This document shows, piece by piece, positions 35,997 through 45,491 of a stretch of 64,000 nucleotides of DNA. This DNA comes from JACCZX01 sp963807155 (GTDB lineage Bacteria > Pseudomonadota > Gammaproteobacteria > Burkholderiales > Burkholderiaceae_F). Positions within the stretch are counted from its first letter, which is position 1, and each line of letters opens with the position of its first letter. Position numbers and translations under genes: made by a program. The stretch spans positions 1-64,000 of the forward strand of contig CAWEAZ010000003.1 of NCBI GenBank assembly GCA_963807155.1, in the 5' to 3' direction. The notes beneath the pieces are model-generated. The model was not told the DNA's origin, searched no databases, and saw only the letters and a list, made by a program, of their open reading frames with translations.

Positions 35997-38900
35997 ATGG
36001 CGGTTCATTCATCGCTCGCAGTTCAAGACTGGCACCGCCTAAACCGCTTGCTGGAGCGAGCCCTTGAAGTTGATGTAGGCGAGCGAACCGCCTGGTTCGC
36101 GACCTTGCCAGCTGAGTCGAGCGATCTGCGTCCGTTGCTTGAAGAACTACTGGCGCGCTCGGCACTCAATTTGCTCGAGGGAACCAGCGAGACGCTGCAG
36201 CCGGTTGTGCGCATGGCGACTGAAGCCTTGGCCAGCATGCGACGCGAGCATCCGGGCGATCGCATCGGTCCGTGGCGCCTGCAGCGGATGCTGGCCGAGG
36301 GCGGCATCGGCACGGTGTGGATGGCGCAGCGGGCCAGACGGCGTGATGCAGCGGATCGGCTGCGGTGAAGCTGCCGCATGCGGAGTGGATCGATCGCGGT
36401 CTCAGCGAGCGTATTGCGAGGGAGCGCGTCGATACTGGCGCTGATTGCAGCATCCGCACATTGCTGTGCTTTACGACGCTGGGATCACGGCCGAGGGGCG
36501 GCCGTACCTCGCACTTGAGTATGTCGACGGCGAACCGATCGACGTCTATTGGCGCGCGCCAGACCAGCGACTCTGGAGCCGTTGCTGCGCCTGTTCGTGC
36601 AGGTGGTGCGCGCGGTCGCGCACGCGCATTCGCGCCTGGTCATTCACCGCGACCTGAAGCCAAGCAATGTGCTGGTCACCGCGGAGGGTCCTCCCAAGCT
36701 GCTCGACTTCGGCATCTGCCAAGCTGCTCGAAGGCGACGCACCGATGACGGAACGAAACTGCGTTGACGCGAATCGCCGGACGGCCGCTTACGCTGCGCT
36801 ACGCGGCTCCGGAGCAGATTCTTGGACTGCCGATCTCAGTCGCCGCCGATGTTTACGCACTCGGCGTGATGCTTTACGAACTCGCTCAGTGGTGTGCGAC
36901 CGTACCAGTGCGACCCGAATCCGCGGGCGCTCGAACAGGAGATTCTGCAACGGCGTAACTTAGGCGACCGAGCGAAGCAGCCGCGAGACAAGCCAGCGCG
37001 CCAAAGCGCTGCGTGGCGATCTCGATGCCATCGTTCTGACGGCGCTGAAGCGTAAGCCGGAGAATCGCTACCAAAGCGCTGCGGCACGCTGGCCGACGAT
37101 ATCGGCGCTATCTGGCTGCCCAGCCGGTCAATGCACAGCCTGACAGCCGCGCTTACCGACTGCGCAAGTTCGTTAACCGCAACCGCCTTGCTGTAGCAGC
37201 GGGCGGCACGGTCGTCATTGCGCTCGGCATCGGCCTCGGCGCTGCACTGTGGCAAGCGAACGTGGCAAGCGATCAGGCGCAACGCGCGACCGCGCTGAAC
37301 ACCTTCGTGTTGTCGCTGATTCAGAAGGCCGATCCCAACGCGTCACAGCAGACAAAGGCCGCTGGTCTGGCAATGCTCGGCGCGATCGAAGAACGCATCG
37401 ATAACGAGTTCAAAGGAAGACCAGAGCAGCTGCTTCAACTCCGAGTTACGGTCGGAGACGCTTACCGCAACCGCGGCGAAATGATGGCCGCGCGGCACGT
37501 GTTCGAGCGCGCTCCAATGAAGCGACTCCCGCCCTGCCCGCCGATGATTTGATGTTGCTGACTGCGCGTGTCAGAGCGGCTGACGTTCACCTGATCGTTT
37601 CGAGCGAGGCTTCACAGGATCTCGATCGCGCGATTGAGATTCTCCGCAGCAAGGGTACGGCGGGCAGCGAGCTGTTAGTCGACGCGCTGGTAAATCGCGA
37701 TAGGTTGGAAGCTTCGTACGGTGTACCTGCATTTCCCGCGCCGGAAAGGCGCCTGCAGATCTTGAACGAAGCATTCGAACTGGCGACCCGGCACTTCGGG
37801 GACGGCAGCCGCCAGCAGTTGAAGGTCGTTCCGCAGTTGGCGGGTTTGAAGTTGATCCGCGAGGGACCAGCCGAACTTCAGCGCTTCTTCGAATCGTCCC
37901 TGGCGCTCGCCGCTGCGCGGCCGGATGGCGTCAGCTCAAGTTTCGAATACTTTGATGCGAGTTCCAGCTACGGCCTGAAGTCTCTGCACGACAGGTCGCA
38001 GTGCCGACGGTCTTTCGATACTGCGTGCCTCGCTTGCCGCAATCCAAGTTGCGCACGGACCGAACAGCTGCCGCTGGAAAGCGTGCTGGTCGCGCTTTCG
38101 CGTTGCTTCTTCAGCATTGGCGATCCGACCGGCTATCGCTACATTGAAGATGCTTTTGAAGTCGCAGCGGCGCGCGAACGGCCTCCATCCACGAATCTGC
38201 TACGCCGTGCCGAATCCGCGCTGTACATGATGGACCGCATACCCGACTTCGAAGCCGGCGAGCGCTATTACCAGCACGCGATTGTGAATTCGCACGCGAT
38301 ACCCGAGCCCGCGCTGCGCGAGAAAATCATGACTGGCGTGATGATGACCCGCGTCTGCCTGCTGGCGAGCCGCGGTGATGACGACGGGGCCGAAGCAGTT
38401 GCGGCACCGCTCGTCGCCCACTACGACGCCGAGTTTCGTCGGATCGGCGTGATCACGGCGAACCAAGGCGATTTGTGGCTTTGTTTGAGTGCTGCGCAGC
38501 GGCAAAATGGGCGTTTTGTGGAAGCAGCTGAAACTGCGCAGAAGATGGTCGACCGCTGTCGCGCAACGAACGCGAAGTTCTCGTCGAATCCCATCACAGC
38601 TGTGATAGGGTGGGATTTCTTTAGTCCTGCCCGCTGCCAAGGCCGCGCGCTCGCGGCGCGCGCGTTAGCGGAACTCGCACAAGGGCGCGCAGCGGATGCA
38701 CTGGCGACAGTGGAGGAGCGACTGCAGGTATCAAAAGAGTTCAGTCGTGACCGCAGGTTTGCCGTCGCCTACGGTCGCGCGCTGCTCGCTAACGGCCGCG
38801 CTGATGAAGCGATCGAACCACTGCGCATCAACTATGGTGCCTGGCTCAGCCTTGCTCCGAACAGCATCGGCACAGTGGAGGCTCAGTACTGGTTCGGACA

Positions 38901-39045
38901 GGCCTACCTCGCGATCGGTGACAAGCGCGGAGAATGGATGGTGGCCGAAGCAAAACAGAAGTTGGCCGCCTCGCCAATTAAAACGCATCGGGCTATCGCG
39001 GCGAAGACTACGTCTGCAACTAAATCTGCGGCTGTTTCAAAGTGA
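35997..39045 (+). pseudogene. Transmembrane Ser/Thr protein kinase with extracytoplasmic TPR-like region, multiply frameshifted
   Basis: About 1,010 aa if repaired. Kinase motifs appear in changing frames: glycine loop LAEGGIGTVWMAQR (about 36300), VKLPHAEW, LQHPHIAVLYDAGI, catalytic loop VIHRDLKPSNVLV (about 36642), LLDFGI, and LRYAAPEQILG (activation segment end). A hydrophobic segment (VAAGGTVVIALGIGLGAALW) near 37200 is the membrane anchor, followed by ALNTFVLSLIQKADPNA, typical of kinases linked to a long TPR sensor; from 37549 to 39045 the frame stays open for 498 codons. I infer about twelve one-base shifts between 36340 and 37517 (near 36341, 36359, 36430, 36444, 36550, 36720, 36760, 36882, 37005, 37088, 37107, 37517). 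The ATG at 35997 is a tentative start. Confidence 0.78.
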
Positions 39046-39357
39046 CTTGATGTTGAGACGGCGCTAGCGACACTTATTAGCGTGCGGGTGGTGGCTGTGC
39101 CACCAAATCGCGCCATTCCTGCCACGAAGGTTATGAGCGAGGCGCCAGTCGGAGAGTCGTGCAGTCACTTGGCGCGATGCGACTTAACCGGCCAGCTTGA
39201 CCCACTCGAAGCCTGATCTCAGTGACCGAGATAGGTTCGCGCTCGTTCCTGGAAGCCCCTCCCACGACTCGGCATGTCCGCTTTGCCGGGCTCCTTGCGT
39301 CCTTCTCCATGAAGTCGTCGATTTTTCGGCGCGCCAGCGCCATGGAGGGAGGGCTAA
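39046..39357. other. Intergenic stretch between kinase and haloperoxidase genes
   Basis: 312 bases. No coding sequence with support and no RNA gene seen. The only clear element is the strong ribosome-binding site at its 3' end. A promoter recognised by the neighbouring ECF sigma factor could lie here, but I cannot identify one without family-specific consensus data. Confidence 0.45.
39344..39353 (+). promoter_or_regulatory. Strong Shine-Dalgarno sequence of the haloperoxidase gene
   Basis: GGAGGGAGGG ends four bases before the ATG at 39358. It fixes the start codon and indicates efficient translation. Confidence 0.7.
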
Positions 39358-40697
39358 ATGAAAACAAAGTCAATGATGGTTCTTCGCAGCCGCTGCACTG
39401 TTTCTGTAGCTACCTGTGCTGCATTGGTGCTGGCTAGCTGCGGCGGCAGCGACGACAACACCGTTCAACCTGTCGTCGCACCCGCGGCGGTGACGGTTGC
39501 CTACACCAACGGCGTCGCTAATCCGTCTAATGTGGTTGCCTATTGGAACAAGATCGCGACCGATACGATCAATGTCGCGCCTGCAGCCACCGGCACCCCC
39601 GAGGAGCAGCGCCCAAACACTTCGGTCGATCTCGCCACTGTTCACGTGGCGATCTATGACGCAGTTAACGCCATTGTCGGTACACACACGACCTTCGCCG
39701 CCACGCCTACGACGCCGGCTGCAGGTGCTTCGCAGGAAGCGGCCGCGGCGGCGGCAGCTTACGGCGTGCTTAAAGGTTTGTTTCCCAATCGTTCAGCCCA
39801 GTACCAGGCGGCCTATGACGCCTTTGTTGCCGCCATTCCAGCAGACGATGCCAAGACGCGTGGCATCGCCATAGGGACCGAAATCGCAACGGCCATTGTG
39901 GCGCTACGCGCCAACGACGGACGGTTTACCGCGGTGACATACACACCGGGCACAGGTCCGGGCAATTTTCGCGGCGTCAATCCCGTCGGCGTCACTAGCC
40001 GTTTCATCAAGCCATTCGCAGTGACAAGCCTGTCTCAGTTTCGTGCGCCTCCGCCACCGGCGCTCGATAGCGCGGCCTACGCCACCGACTTCAACGAAGT
40101 ATTCGCATTGGGCGTCGAGCCATCAGCAGCATGCGAAGCGCAGACCAACTGGAAGCCGCGCGCTTTCATACCGAAAGCCCCGCGTACTTTACTTCGCGCA
40201 ACTATCGGGCATTCGCAATGGACAGCCGCAGCCTTGCCGATAACGCGCGCGGCATGGCGATGTTATGGGTTACGCAGGCCGACGCAGCAATACATGCTTT
40301 GAATCCAAGTACTTCTATGATTTCTGGCGCCCAACAAGTGCGATCCGATTTGCGGACACCGATGGCAATGCGGCGACCGCGATGGATGCGACCTGGACAC
40401 CGGTCGTTACGACGCCAAATCATCCCGAGTATCCGTCGGCGCATATGTGCGTCAACTCTGCCTCGCTAACCGCTTTGAAGTCGCATTTCGGCACCAGCAA
40501 CATCTCGTTTAGCTTCAGCAGCACGGTCACTGGAACGGTGCGGCAGTACAGCACTCCGGACGACTTGCTCAACGAAATCATCCTCGCACGCATTCACGGC
40601 GGCATGCACTTCCGCACCGCCGGAACGGCAGGGTGGCGTACTCGGCACTAGCGTTGGCGAGTGGGTTGCGAATAATTACTTCAGACCGCGCAATTAA
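39358..40697 (+). pseudogene. Vanadium-dependent haloperoxidase / PAP2-like lipoprotein, frameshifted
   Basis: About 446 aa if repaired. A lipoprotein signal (ALVLASC) is followed by VVAYWNKIATDTINV, RPNTSVDLATVHVAIYDAVNAI and an Ala-rich helix, the usual N-terminal half of bacterial vanadium haloperoxidase-related proteins. Shifts near 40110-40125, 40290-40300 and 40620-40632 break the frame; the pieces read ADQLEAARFHTESPAYF, FYDFWRPTSAIRF, then NHPEYPSAHMCV (phosphate/vanadate-binding region) and RIHGGMHFR (catalytic His motif), ending GEWVANNYFRPRN. The fold also serves acid phosphatases, so haloperoxidase activity is not certain. It follows the kinase gene on the same strand and ends at a hairpin terminator. 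Confidence 0.8.
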
Positions 40698-40710
40698 TTG
40701 CTCCTCAGAG

Positions 40711-40745
40711 CCGGCCGGACGTCAGGCGTCCGGTCGGTCTATTCT
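40711..40745 (+). terminator. Putative terminator hairpin
   Basis: CCGGCCGGACG (40711-40721) pairs with CGTCCGGTCGG (40727-40737) over 11 positions with one G-T pair and a 5-base loop, followed by the T-rich TCTATTCT. It lies 13 bases after the haloperoxidase stop. Confidence 0.55.
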
Positions 40746-40844
40746 GCAGCTCGTATCTTTGAGTCGACGAGTCCGATCAGAAGCCTCATCTGCGGGCGCT
40801 CTGTAGGTGCCAGTAGGAGCATGATTTTGTCCGTCCGATGAGTC

Positions 40845-41324
40845 TTGACGATCAATGCAACAAGATCGATCTGCACCATCGACATCGTCGACTTCGATGC
40901 CGCACGAACCGATGAGATCGTCCGACTGTGGCGAGAGAGCTTCGAGTTCGGCGTCGGCGTCGTCGATCCGCATCCCATTGAAGAGCAGCGGGAGGCCTTT
41001 GTCAGTACTGTCGTTCCCAATAACTCGGTCCGCATGGCGCTGCTCGACGACCGGCTCGTCGGTTTCATCGCCGCGACGAAGGAGTCGATCACGCATCTAT
41101 ACGTGCGCGTCGGACATCATCATTGTGGGATCGGCACGCACCTTCTCGATTGGGCAAAGGCCCAGTCCAGCGGCAAACTTTGGCTTTTCGCCTTTGCGCG
41201 CAACGCAATCGCTTGCGCGTTCTACGAGAAGCACGGATTCGAAATCGTCGCTCGCGGTTTCGAGCCGAATTGGCAGCTGGCCGACATCAAGTACGAATGG
41301 ACAGCAAGCGGCGTCGTGTTATGA
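40845..41324 (+). CDS. GNAT family N-acetyltransferase
   Basis: About 159 aa. The acetyl-CoA-binding motif is present as VRVGHHHCGIGTHLLDWAK (R/Q-x-x-G-x-G/A type), preceded by a substrate strand LVGFIAATKESITHLYV and followed by ACAFYEKHGFEIVARGFEPN, typical of the C-terminal GNAT strands. Substrate unknown. The only in-frame start before the fold is a TTG at 40845; an ATG at 40839 is out of frame, so a small frame error at the 5' end is possible. It precedes the DUF1330 gene by 41 bases. Confidence 0.78.
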   Translation: MTINATRSICTIDIVDFDAARTDEIVRLWRESFEFGVGVVDPHPIEEQREAFVSTVVPNNSVRMALLDDRLVGFIAATKESITHLYVRVGHHHCGIGTHLLDWAKAQSSGKLWLFAFARNAIACAFYEKHGFEIVARGFEPNWQLADIKYEWTASGVVL

Positions 41325-41365
41325 AGCGTCAATCTGCCTGACACCACGCCTAACGGAGAAACAAC

Positions 41366-41890
41366 ATGCCCGCTTATCTGTTCGCCAACGTCGAAGTCAC
41401 TGATGCCGCGGGGTACGAGCAATACAGGCAGCGAGTATCCGCAACGATCGAGGCCTTTGGCGGTCGCTATCTGGTGCGCGGTGGCGCGACGGACGTACTG
41501 GAGGGTGATTGGTCGCCAAAGCGACTCGTGATTCTCGAATTCCCCGACATGGCTCAACTCAAGGCTTGGTATCAGTCTCCCGAATACCGGCCGCTGATTG
41601 AGCTCCGGCAGAGGACCACCAAGTCAATGCTTGTCGCTGTCGAGGGGAGTCCCCGAGACCAAGTCAAGCGCTACGCGTTGGCGACAATCGCCTCGCCTTG
41701 GAACGCATTCGTCGCGCGCTCCATCGATCGGCGGAATTCCACGGCGCTCTCGTCTTCGTCGATTTCGACGTCATCCCAGCGCACCTGCTGTCCCGCCGGA
41801 ACTGCGTTGAGCAGCCTAACCTTGTGCGCAAGACCGAGCGGCAAACCGCCAATCCGCATCGACTCCTCGGCCGGCATCACTTTGCCGTAG
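41366..41890 (+). CDS. DUF1330 family protein with abnormal C-terminal extension
   Basis: Residues 1-95 are a DUF1330 (dimeric ferredoxin-like alpha/beta barrel) domain: MPAYLFANVEVTDAAGYEQY, GGRYLVRGGATDVLEGDW, RLVILEFPDMAQLKAWYQS and LRQRTTKSMLVAVEG. The family is normally about 95-105 aa. Here the frame stays open for another 75 codons, lying antisense to the last 220 bases of the downstream dehydrogenase gene and of low-complexity Ser/Arg composition. The genuine stop was probably lost by a point change or frameshift near 41650. An AGAAACA ribosome-binding region precedes the ATG. In other Burkholderiales a DUF1330 gene sits between kdsA and eno. Confidence 0.75.
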   Translation: MPAYLFANVEVTDAAGYEQYRQRVSATIEAFGGRYLVRGGATDVLEGDWSPKRLVILEFPDMAQLKAWYQSPEYRPLIELRQRTTKSMLVAVEGSPRDQVKRYALATIASPWNAFVARSIDRRNSTALSSSSISTSSQRTCCPAGTALSSLTLCARPSGKPPIRIDSSAGITLP

Positions 41891-43005
41891 ACGGTGTAAC
41901 CACCCTCCCCGTCGAGGACTTCACCCATCGCGAGATCGCGCTTCGCCGTCGCCACGACATCGGCATTGAATCCGATCGGCGCGCCGGTCGGTTCATTGCG
42001 CAAGCCAACGCTGGCAACGCTGATGCCAAGCTCGAGCCCAATCAGGTGAAATGGTTTGTAGAGGGCGGAATACTGTCCACTGGCGTCGGTCACGAGACCG
42101 TATTCTTTAAAACACCGCTCTACGTAATCACTACCGCCTGCAAACACTACATAAACACCCCAGCGCAAATCACGCTGCACAGCCGAGCCATCGCGCTGCA
42201 AGCTGGAGATCACCTCGACTTGTCCGCGATGATGCAGCACGCCGCCCTCGGTCTGGGGACGCAAGACCTGTGGCAGCTCGTCGACGCTGCACGGCGGAAA
42301 TGACAATCCGTCAGGTGCCAGCAATCCGGTCGCGTTCGACACCGCGCACATTTCGATCGAACTCTTGGTTCCATCCAAAAACGAATTGAACATCTGTGCG
42401 TTCAGTCCGCCGAGCCGTGCATCCTCGGCGGTGAGGCCGTAGTGCCCCCATACGGTGTCCGGCGTCGAGGCGTGATAAGCGGGCAGATACTTGGTGCCCT
42501 TGCCGGCGGCAATCACTTCGAAGCCGCATGCGCGCGCCCAGTCGACCAGCTCGCAGATCAACGCCGGTTGATCGCCGTAGGCGAGTGAATAGACGATGCC
42601 CGCTTCGCGTGCGCGCTGCGCCAGCAGCGGCCCCGCGAGTGCATCGGCCTCGACGTTGACCATCACGATGTGCTTGCGGTGCTCACAGCAGGCCAGCACG
42701 TGCGTGATGCCAGCGGACGGTGAACCGGTGGAATCGATGACGATGTCGATATCCTGCGTTTCGATCAACGCGCGCGCGTCAGAGAAAAAACTCAGCGACG
42801 AGATGGCACCATCGGACCAGCCTACCCTGCGCAGAGCCTGACGCGCACGGGTGGGATCCAGATCGGCAATCGCAATTACGCGCATGCCGGGCGTATGGCG
42901 TACCTGCGACAGGTACATCGATCCGAACTTGCCCGCGCCGATCAATCCGACACGCAGCGGTGTGCCAAGCGATTCGCGCTCTTTCAGTAGCCGATGCAGG
43001 TTCAT
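41671..43005 (-). CDS. NAD(P)-dependent oxidoreductase with SAF domain
   Basis: 444 aa, intact. The N-terminal Rossmann fold has VGLIGAGKFGSMYLSQV and the DIVIDSTGSPSAGI segment typical of Gfo/Idh/MocA and homoserine-dehydrogenase-like enzymes; the middle binds substrate (GLLAPDGLSFPP, GGVLHHRGQVEVISSL); the C-terminal 100 residues form a SAF-type domain (ATAKRDLAMGEVLDGEGGYTVYGK). Homologues occur in sugar-acid and branched polyol catabolic loci and are often labelled as homoserine dehydrogenases, but the conserved homoserine dehydrogenase active-site pattern is not evident. Product unknown. It starts 4 bases within the end of ftsB, on the same strand. Confidence 0.8.
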   Translation of the reverse strand: MNLHRLLKERESLGTPLRVGLIGAGKFGSMYLSQVRHTPGMRVIAIADLDPTRARQALRRVGWSDGAISSLSFFSDARALIETQDIDIVIDSTGSPSAGITHVLACCEHRKHIVMVNVEADALAGPLLAQRAREAGIVYSLAYGDQPALICELVDWARACGFEVIAAGKGTKYLPAYHASTPDTVWGHYGLTAEDARLGGLNAQMFNSFLDGTKSSIEMCAVSNATGLLAPDGLSFPPCSVDELPQVLRPQTEGGVLHHRGQVEVISSLQRDGSAVQRDLRWGVYVVFAGGSDYVERCFKEYGLVTDASGQYSALYKPFHLIGLELGISVASVGLRNEPTGAPIGFNADVVATAKRDLAMGEVLDGEGGYTVYGKVMPAEESMRIGGLPLGLAHKVRLLNAVPAGQQVRWDDVEIDEDESAVEFRRSMERATNAFQGEAIVANA

Positions 43006-43313
43006 TTCGGTGGCTGGTTCGTGTTCGCGGCGCTCTCTGTCTTCGGTATTACGATCTGAAAAAATGTCTCGCCATCGCGCACCATGTTCAACTCGTGCCG
43101 CGCGCGTTCTTCGATCGCTTCGCGGCCCTCGCGCAGGCTCGCCACTTCCGCCGCAAGCTCCGCATTGCGAGCATTCAGCGCACCGTTGACCCCGCGCTGC
43201 GCGATCAATTGCCGGTCAAGATCCCATACTCGCAGCCAGCCGCCCTTGCCGAACCACAGCGGCCACTGGATTCCAATCAGCAGCGCCGCGAGGACAATGG
43301 CCAGCAGCCGCAT
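43002..43313 (-). CDS. ftsB: Cell division protein FtsB
   Basis: 103 aa. One N-terminal transmembrane helix (LLAIVLAALLIGIQWPLWF) is followed by a short periplasmic coiled coil (LIAQRGVNGALNARNAELAAEVASLREG) and a helical segment with ERARHELNMVRDGETFFQI, the FtsB signature. FtsB joins FtsL and FtsQ in the divisome and activates FtsWI. Its position directly after eno is the standard proteobacterial arrangement. Confidence 0.93.
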   Translation of the reverse strand: MRLLAIVLAALLIGIQWPLWFGKGGWLRVWDLDRQLIAQRGVNGALNARNAELAAEVASLREGREAIEERARHELNMVRDGETFFQIVIPKTESAANTNQPPK

Positions 43314-43331
43314 GATCGTTATCCGCCCGGC

Positions 43332-44615
43332 CTAGCGTAAGTTGTCAAACGCATCGCGCCCTGGGTAGCTGGCGACTTCACCCAGGTCTTCTTCGATGCG
43401 CAGCAATTGGTTGTACTTCGCAGTGCGATCGGAGCGACTCATCGAGCCGGTCTTGATCTGCATCGCGTTCGTGCCGACGGCGATGTCGGCAATCGTCGTG
43501 TCTTCGGTTTCACCCGAGCGGTGGCTGATCACCGAGGTGTAACCCGCGCGCTTCGCCATTTCGATCGCGGCGAAGGTTTCGGTCAACGTTCCGATCTGGT
43601 TGATCTTGATCAGAATCGAATTGGCAACGCCGCGCCGGATTCCTTCGCGCAACAACGCGGTATTGGTCACGAAGATATCGTCGCCGACCAGCTGCACTTT
43701 CTCGCCAAGCTTTCGGGTCAGTTCTTCCCAACCGGCCCAGTCGTTTTCTGCCATTCCATCTTCGATCGACACAATCGGATACTTTTCGCACCAGCCGGCC
43801 AAAGTCGCAGTCCACTCGGCAGCTGACAGCGTCAGTCCCTCGCTTTCAAGTCGATAACTGCCGTTCTTGAAGAACTCGCTGGCGGCGCAGTCGATGGCCA
43901 CCGCGATATCGGTGCCCGCCCCGTAGCCAGCGTTATCGATCGCCTGCAAGATCAGCTGGATCGCGGCCTCATGATTCTTCACGTTGGGCGCGAAGCCGCC
44001 CTCGTCGCCGACAGCGGTACTCATGCCCGCCTTGTCGATCAGCCTTTTCAGGGCGTGAAACACCTCAGCGCCATAGCGCACCGCTTCCGAGAACGTCGGC
44101 GCGCCGACCGGAACAATCATGAACTCCTGTAGATCAAGATTGTTGTTGGCGTGCGCCCCGCCGTTGATCACATTCATCATCGGCACCGGCATCTGCATCG
44201 CCCCGCTACCGCCAAAGTAGCGATAGAGCGGCAGACCTGATTCCTCGGCCGCCGCCTTGGCAACCGCAATCGACACCGCCAGCATCGCGTTGGCGCCGAG
44301 CCGCGATTTGTTCTCCGTGCCGTCGAGTTCGATCAAAGCGTTGTCAAGAAATGCCTGCTCGTTGGCTTCGAGCCCCAGGATCGCTTCCGAGATCTCGGTG
44401 TTGACGTTCTCGATCGCCTTTAGCACGCCCTTGCCGCCGTATCGGTTGGCGTCACCGTCGCGCAGCTCGATTGCTTCGCGCGTACCGGTCGACGCGCCGG
44501 AAGGCACCGCCGCGCGGCCCATCACGCCACTCTCAAGGAGCACATCGCATTCAACGGTGGGGTTACCGCGCGAATCGAGAATCTCACGACCGATGATGTC
44601 AACGATGGCGCTCAT
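43332..44615 (-). CDS. eno: Enolase
   Basis: 427 aa, normal length. It dehydrates 2-phosphoglycerate to phosphoenolpyruvate in glycolysis and, in many proteobacteria, also joins the RNA degradosome. IIGREILDSRGNPTVEC, GASTGTREAIELRDG, the metal ligands in AVAIDCAASEF, EDGMAENDW and LVGDDIFVTN, the catalytic Lys in LIKINQIGT, and SHRSGETEDTTIAD are all present. It follows kdsA by 21 bases. Confidence 0.98.
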   Translation of the reverse strand: MSAIVDIIGREILDSRGNPTVECDVLLESGVMGRAAVPSGASTGTREAIELRDGDANRYGGKGVLKAIENVNTEISEAILGLEANEQAFLDNALIELDGTENKSRLGANAMLAVSIAVAKAAAEESGLPLYRYFGGSGAMQMPVPMMNVINGGAHANNNLDLQEFMIVPVGAPTFSEAVRYGAEVFHALKRLIDKAGMSTAVGDEGGFAPNVKNHEAAIQLILQAIDNAGYGAGTDIAVAIDCAASEFFKNGSYRLESEGLTLSAAEWTATLAGWCEKYPIVSIEDGMAENDWAGWEELTRKLGEKVQLVGDDIFVTNTALLREGIRRGVANSILIKINQIGTLTETFAAIEMAKRAGYTSVISHRSGETEDTTIADIAVGTNAMQIKTGSMSRSDRTAKYNQLLRIEEDLGEVASYPGRDAFDNLR

Positions 44616-44636
44616 GGTTCCTTAACGTGAAGGTTC

Positions 44637-45491
44637 TCAGGCAAAGCTGGCCTCGATAAAACCCTGCCGCTTCACCGCGCGATCGAGTTCGACTAGCGTG
44701 GCAAGCAACTCCTTCATCCGGTCAAGCGGAACTGCGTTCGGTCCGTCAGACTTGGCTTCGGCAGGATTCGGATGCGTTTCCATAAAGACTCCCGCGACAC
44801 CGGCTGCGACTGCAGCGCGCGCCAGTACCGGCACGAATTCGCGCTGGCCGCCGCTGGTCGTGCCCTGTCCGCCGGGCAGTTGCACCGAGTGCGTGGCGTC
44901 GAACACCACCGGCGCGTTGGTATCGCGCATGATCGCCAGCGATCGCATGTCGGAAACCAGATTGTTGTAGCCGAACGATGCGCCGCGCTCGCACGTCATG
45001 AAGCTGTCTTCTGGCAAACCGGCTTCGCGTGCGGCGTCGCGCGCCTTGTCGATCACGTTCTTCATATCGCCGGGCGCGAGGAACTGGCCCTTCTTGATAT
45101 TGACCGGCTTGCCGCTGACGGCGCAAGCACGAATGAAATCGGTTTGCCGACACAGAAACGCCGGCGTCTGAAGAACGTCGACCACTGCGGCTGCGGGCTT
45201 GATCTCGTCTTCCTCGTGTACGTCGGTCAGCACCGGCACACCGACCTGTTTTTTTACCGCACCGAGAATTCGCAACCCTTCATCGATGCCAAGGCCGCGA
45301 AAGCTCTTGCCCGAGCTGCGATTGGCTTTGTCGAAGCTCGACTTGTAGATGAACGGAACGCCGAGCGCGCTTGTGATTTCCTTCAAGCGACCTGCGGTGT
45401 CGATCGCCATCTGCTCGGACTCGATCACGCACGGCCCCGCGATCAAAAACAGCGGCCGGTCGAGTCCAACTTCAAAACCCGCCAGCTTCAC
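44637..45491 (-). CDS. kdsA: 3-deoxy-8-phosphooctulonate synthase (KDO-8-phosphate synthase)
   Basis: 284 aa. It condenses arabinose 5-phosphate with phosphoenolpyruvate to KDO-8-phosphate for lipopolysaccharide inner core. LIAGPCVIESEQMA, YKSSFDKANRSS, VPVLTDVHEEDE, FLCRQTDFI and VNIKKGQFLAPGDM are diagnostic, and FDATHSVQLPGGQG follows. The ATG overlaps the pyrG stop by four bases (ATGA), so translation is coupled. It supplies the same envelope pathway as lpxH earlier in the window. Confidence 0.97.
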   Translation of the reverse strand: MKLAGFEVGLDRPLFLIAGPCVIESEQMAIDTAGRLKEITSALGVPFIYKSSFDKANRSSGKSFRGLGIDEGLRILGAVKKQVGVPVLTDVHEEDEIKPAAAVVDVLQTPAFLCRQTDFIRACAVSGKPVNIKKGQFLAPGDMKNVIDKARDAAREAGLPEDSFMTCERGASFGYNNLVSDMRSLAIMRDTNAPVVFDATHSVQLPGGQGTTSGGQREFVPVLARAAVAAGVAGVFMETHPNPAEAKSDGPNAVPLDRMKELLATLVELDRAVKRQGFIEASFA

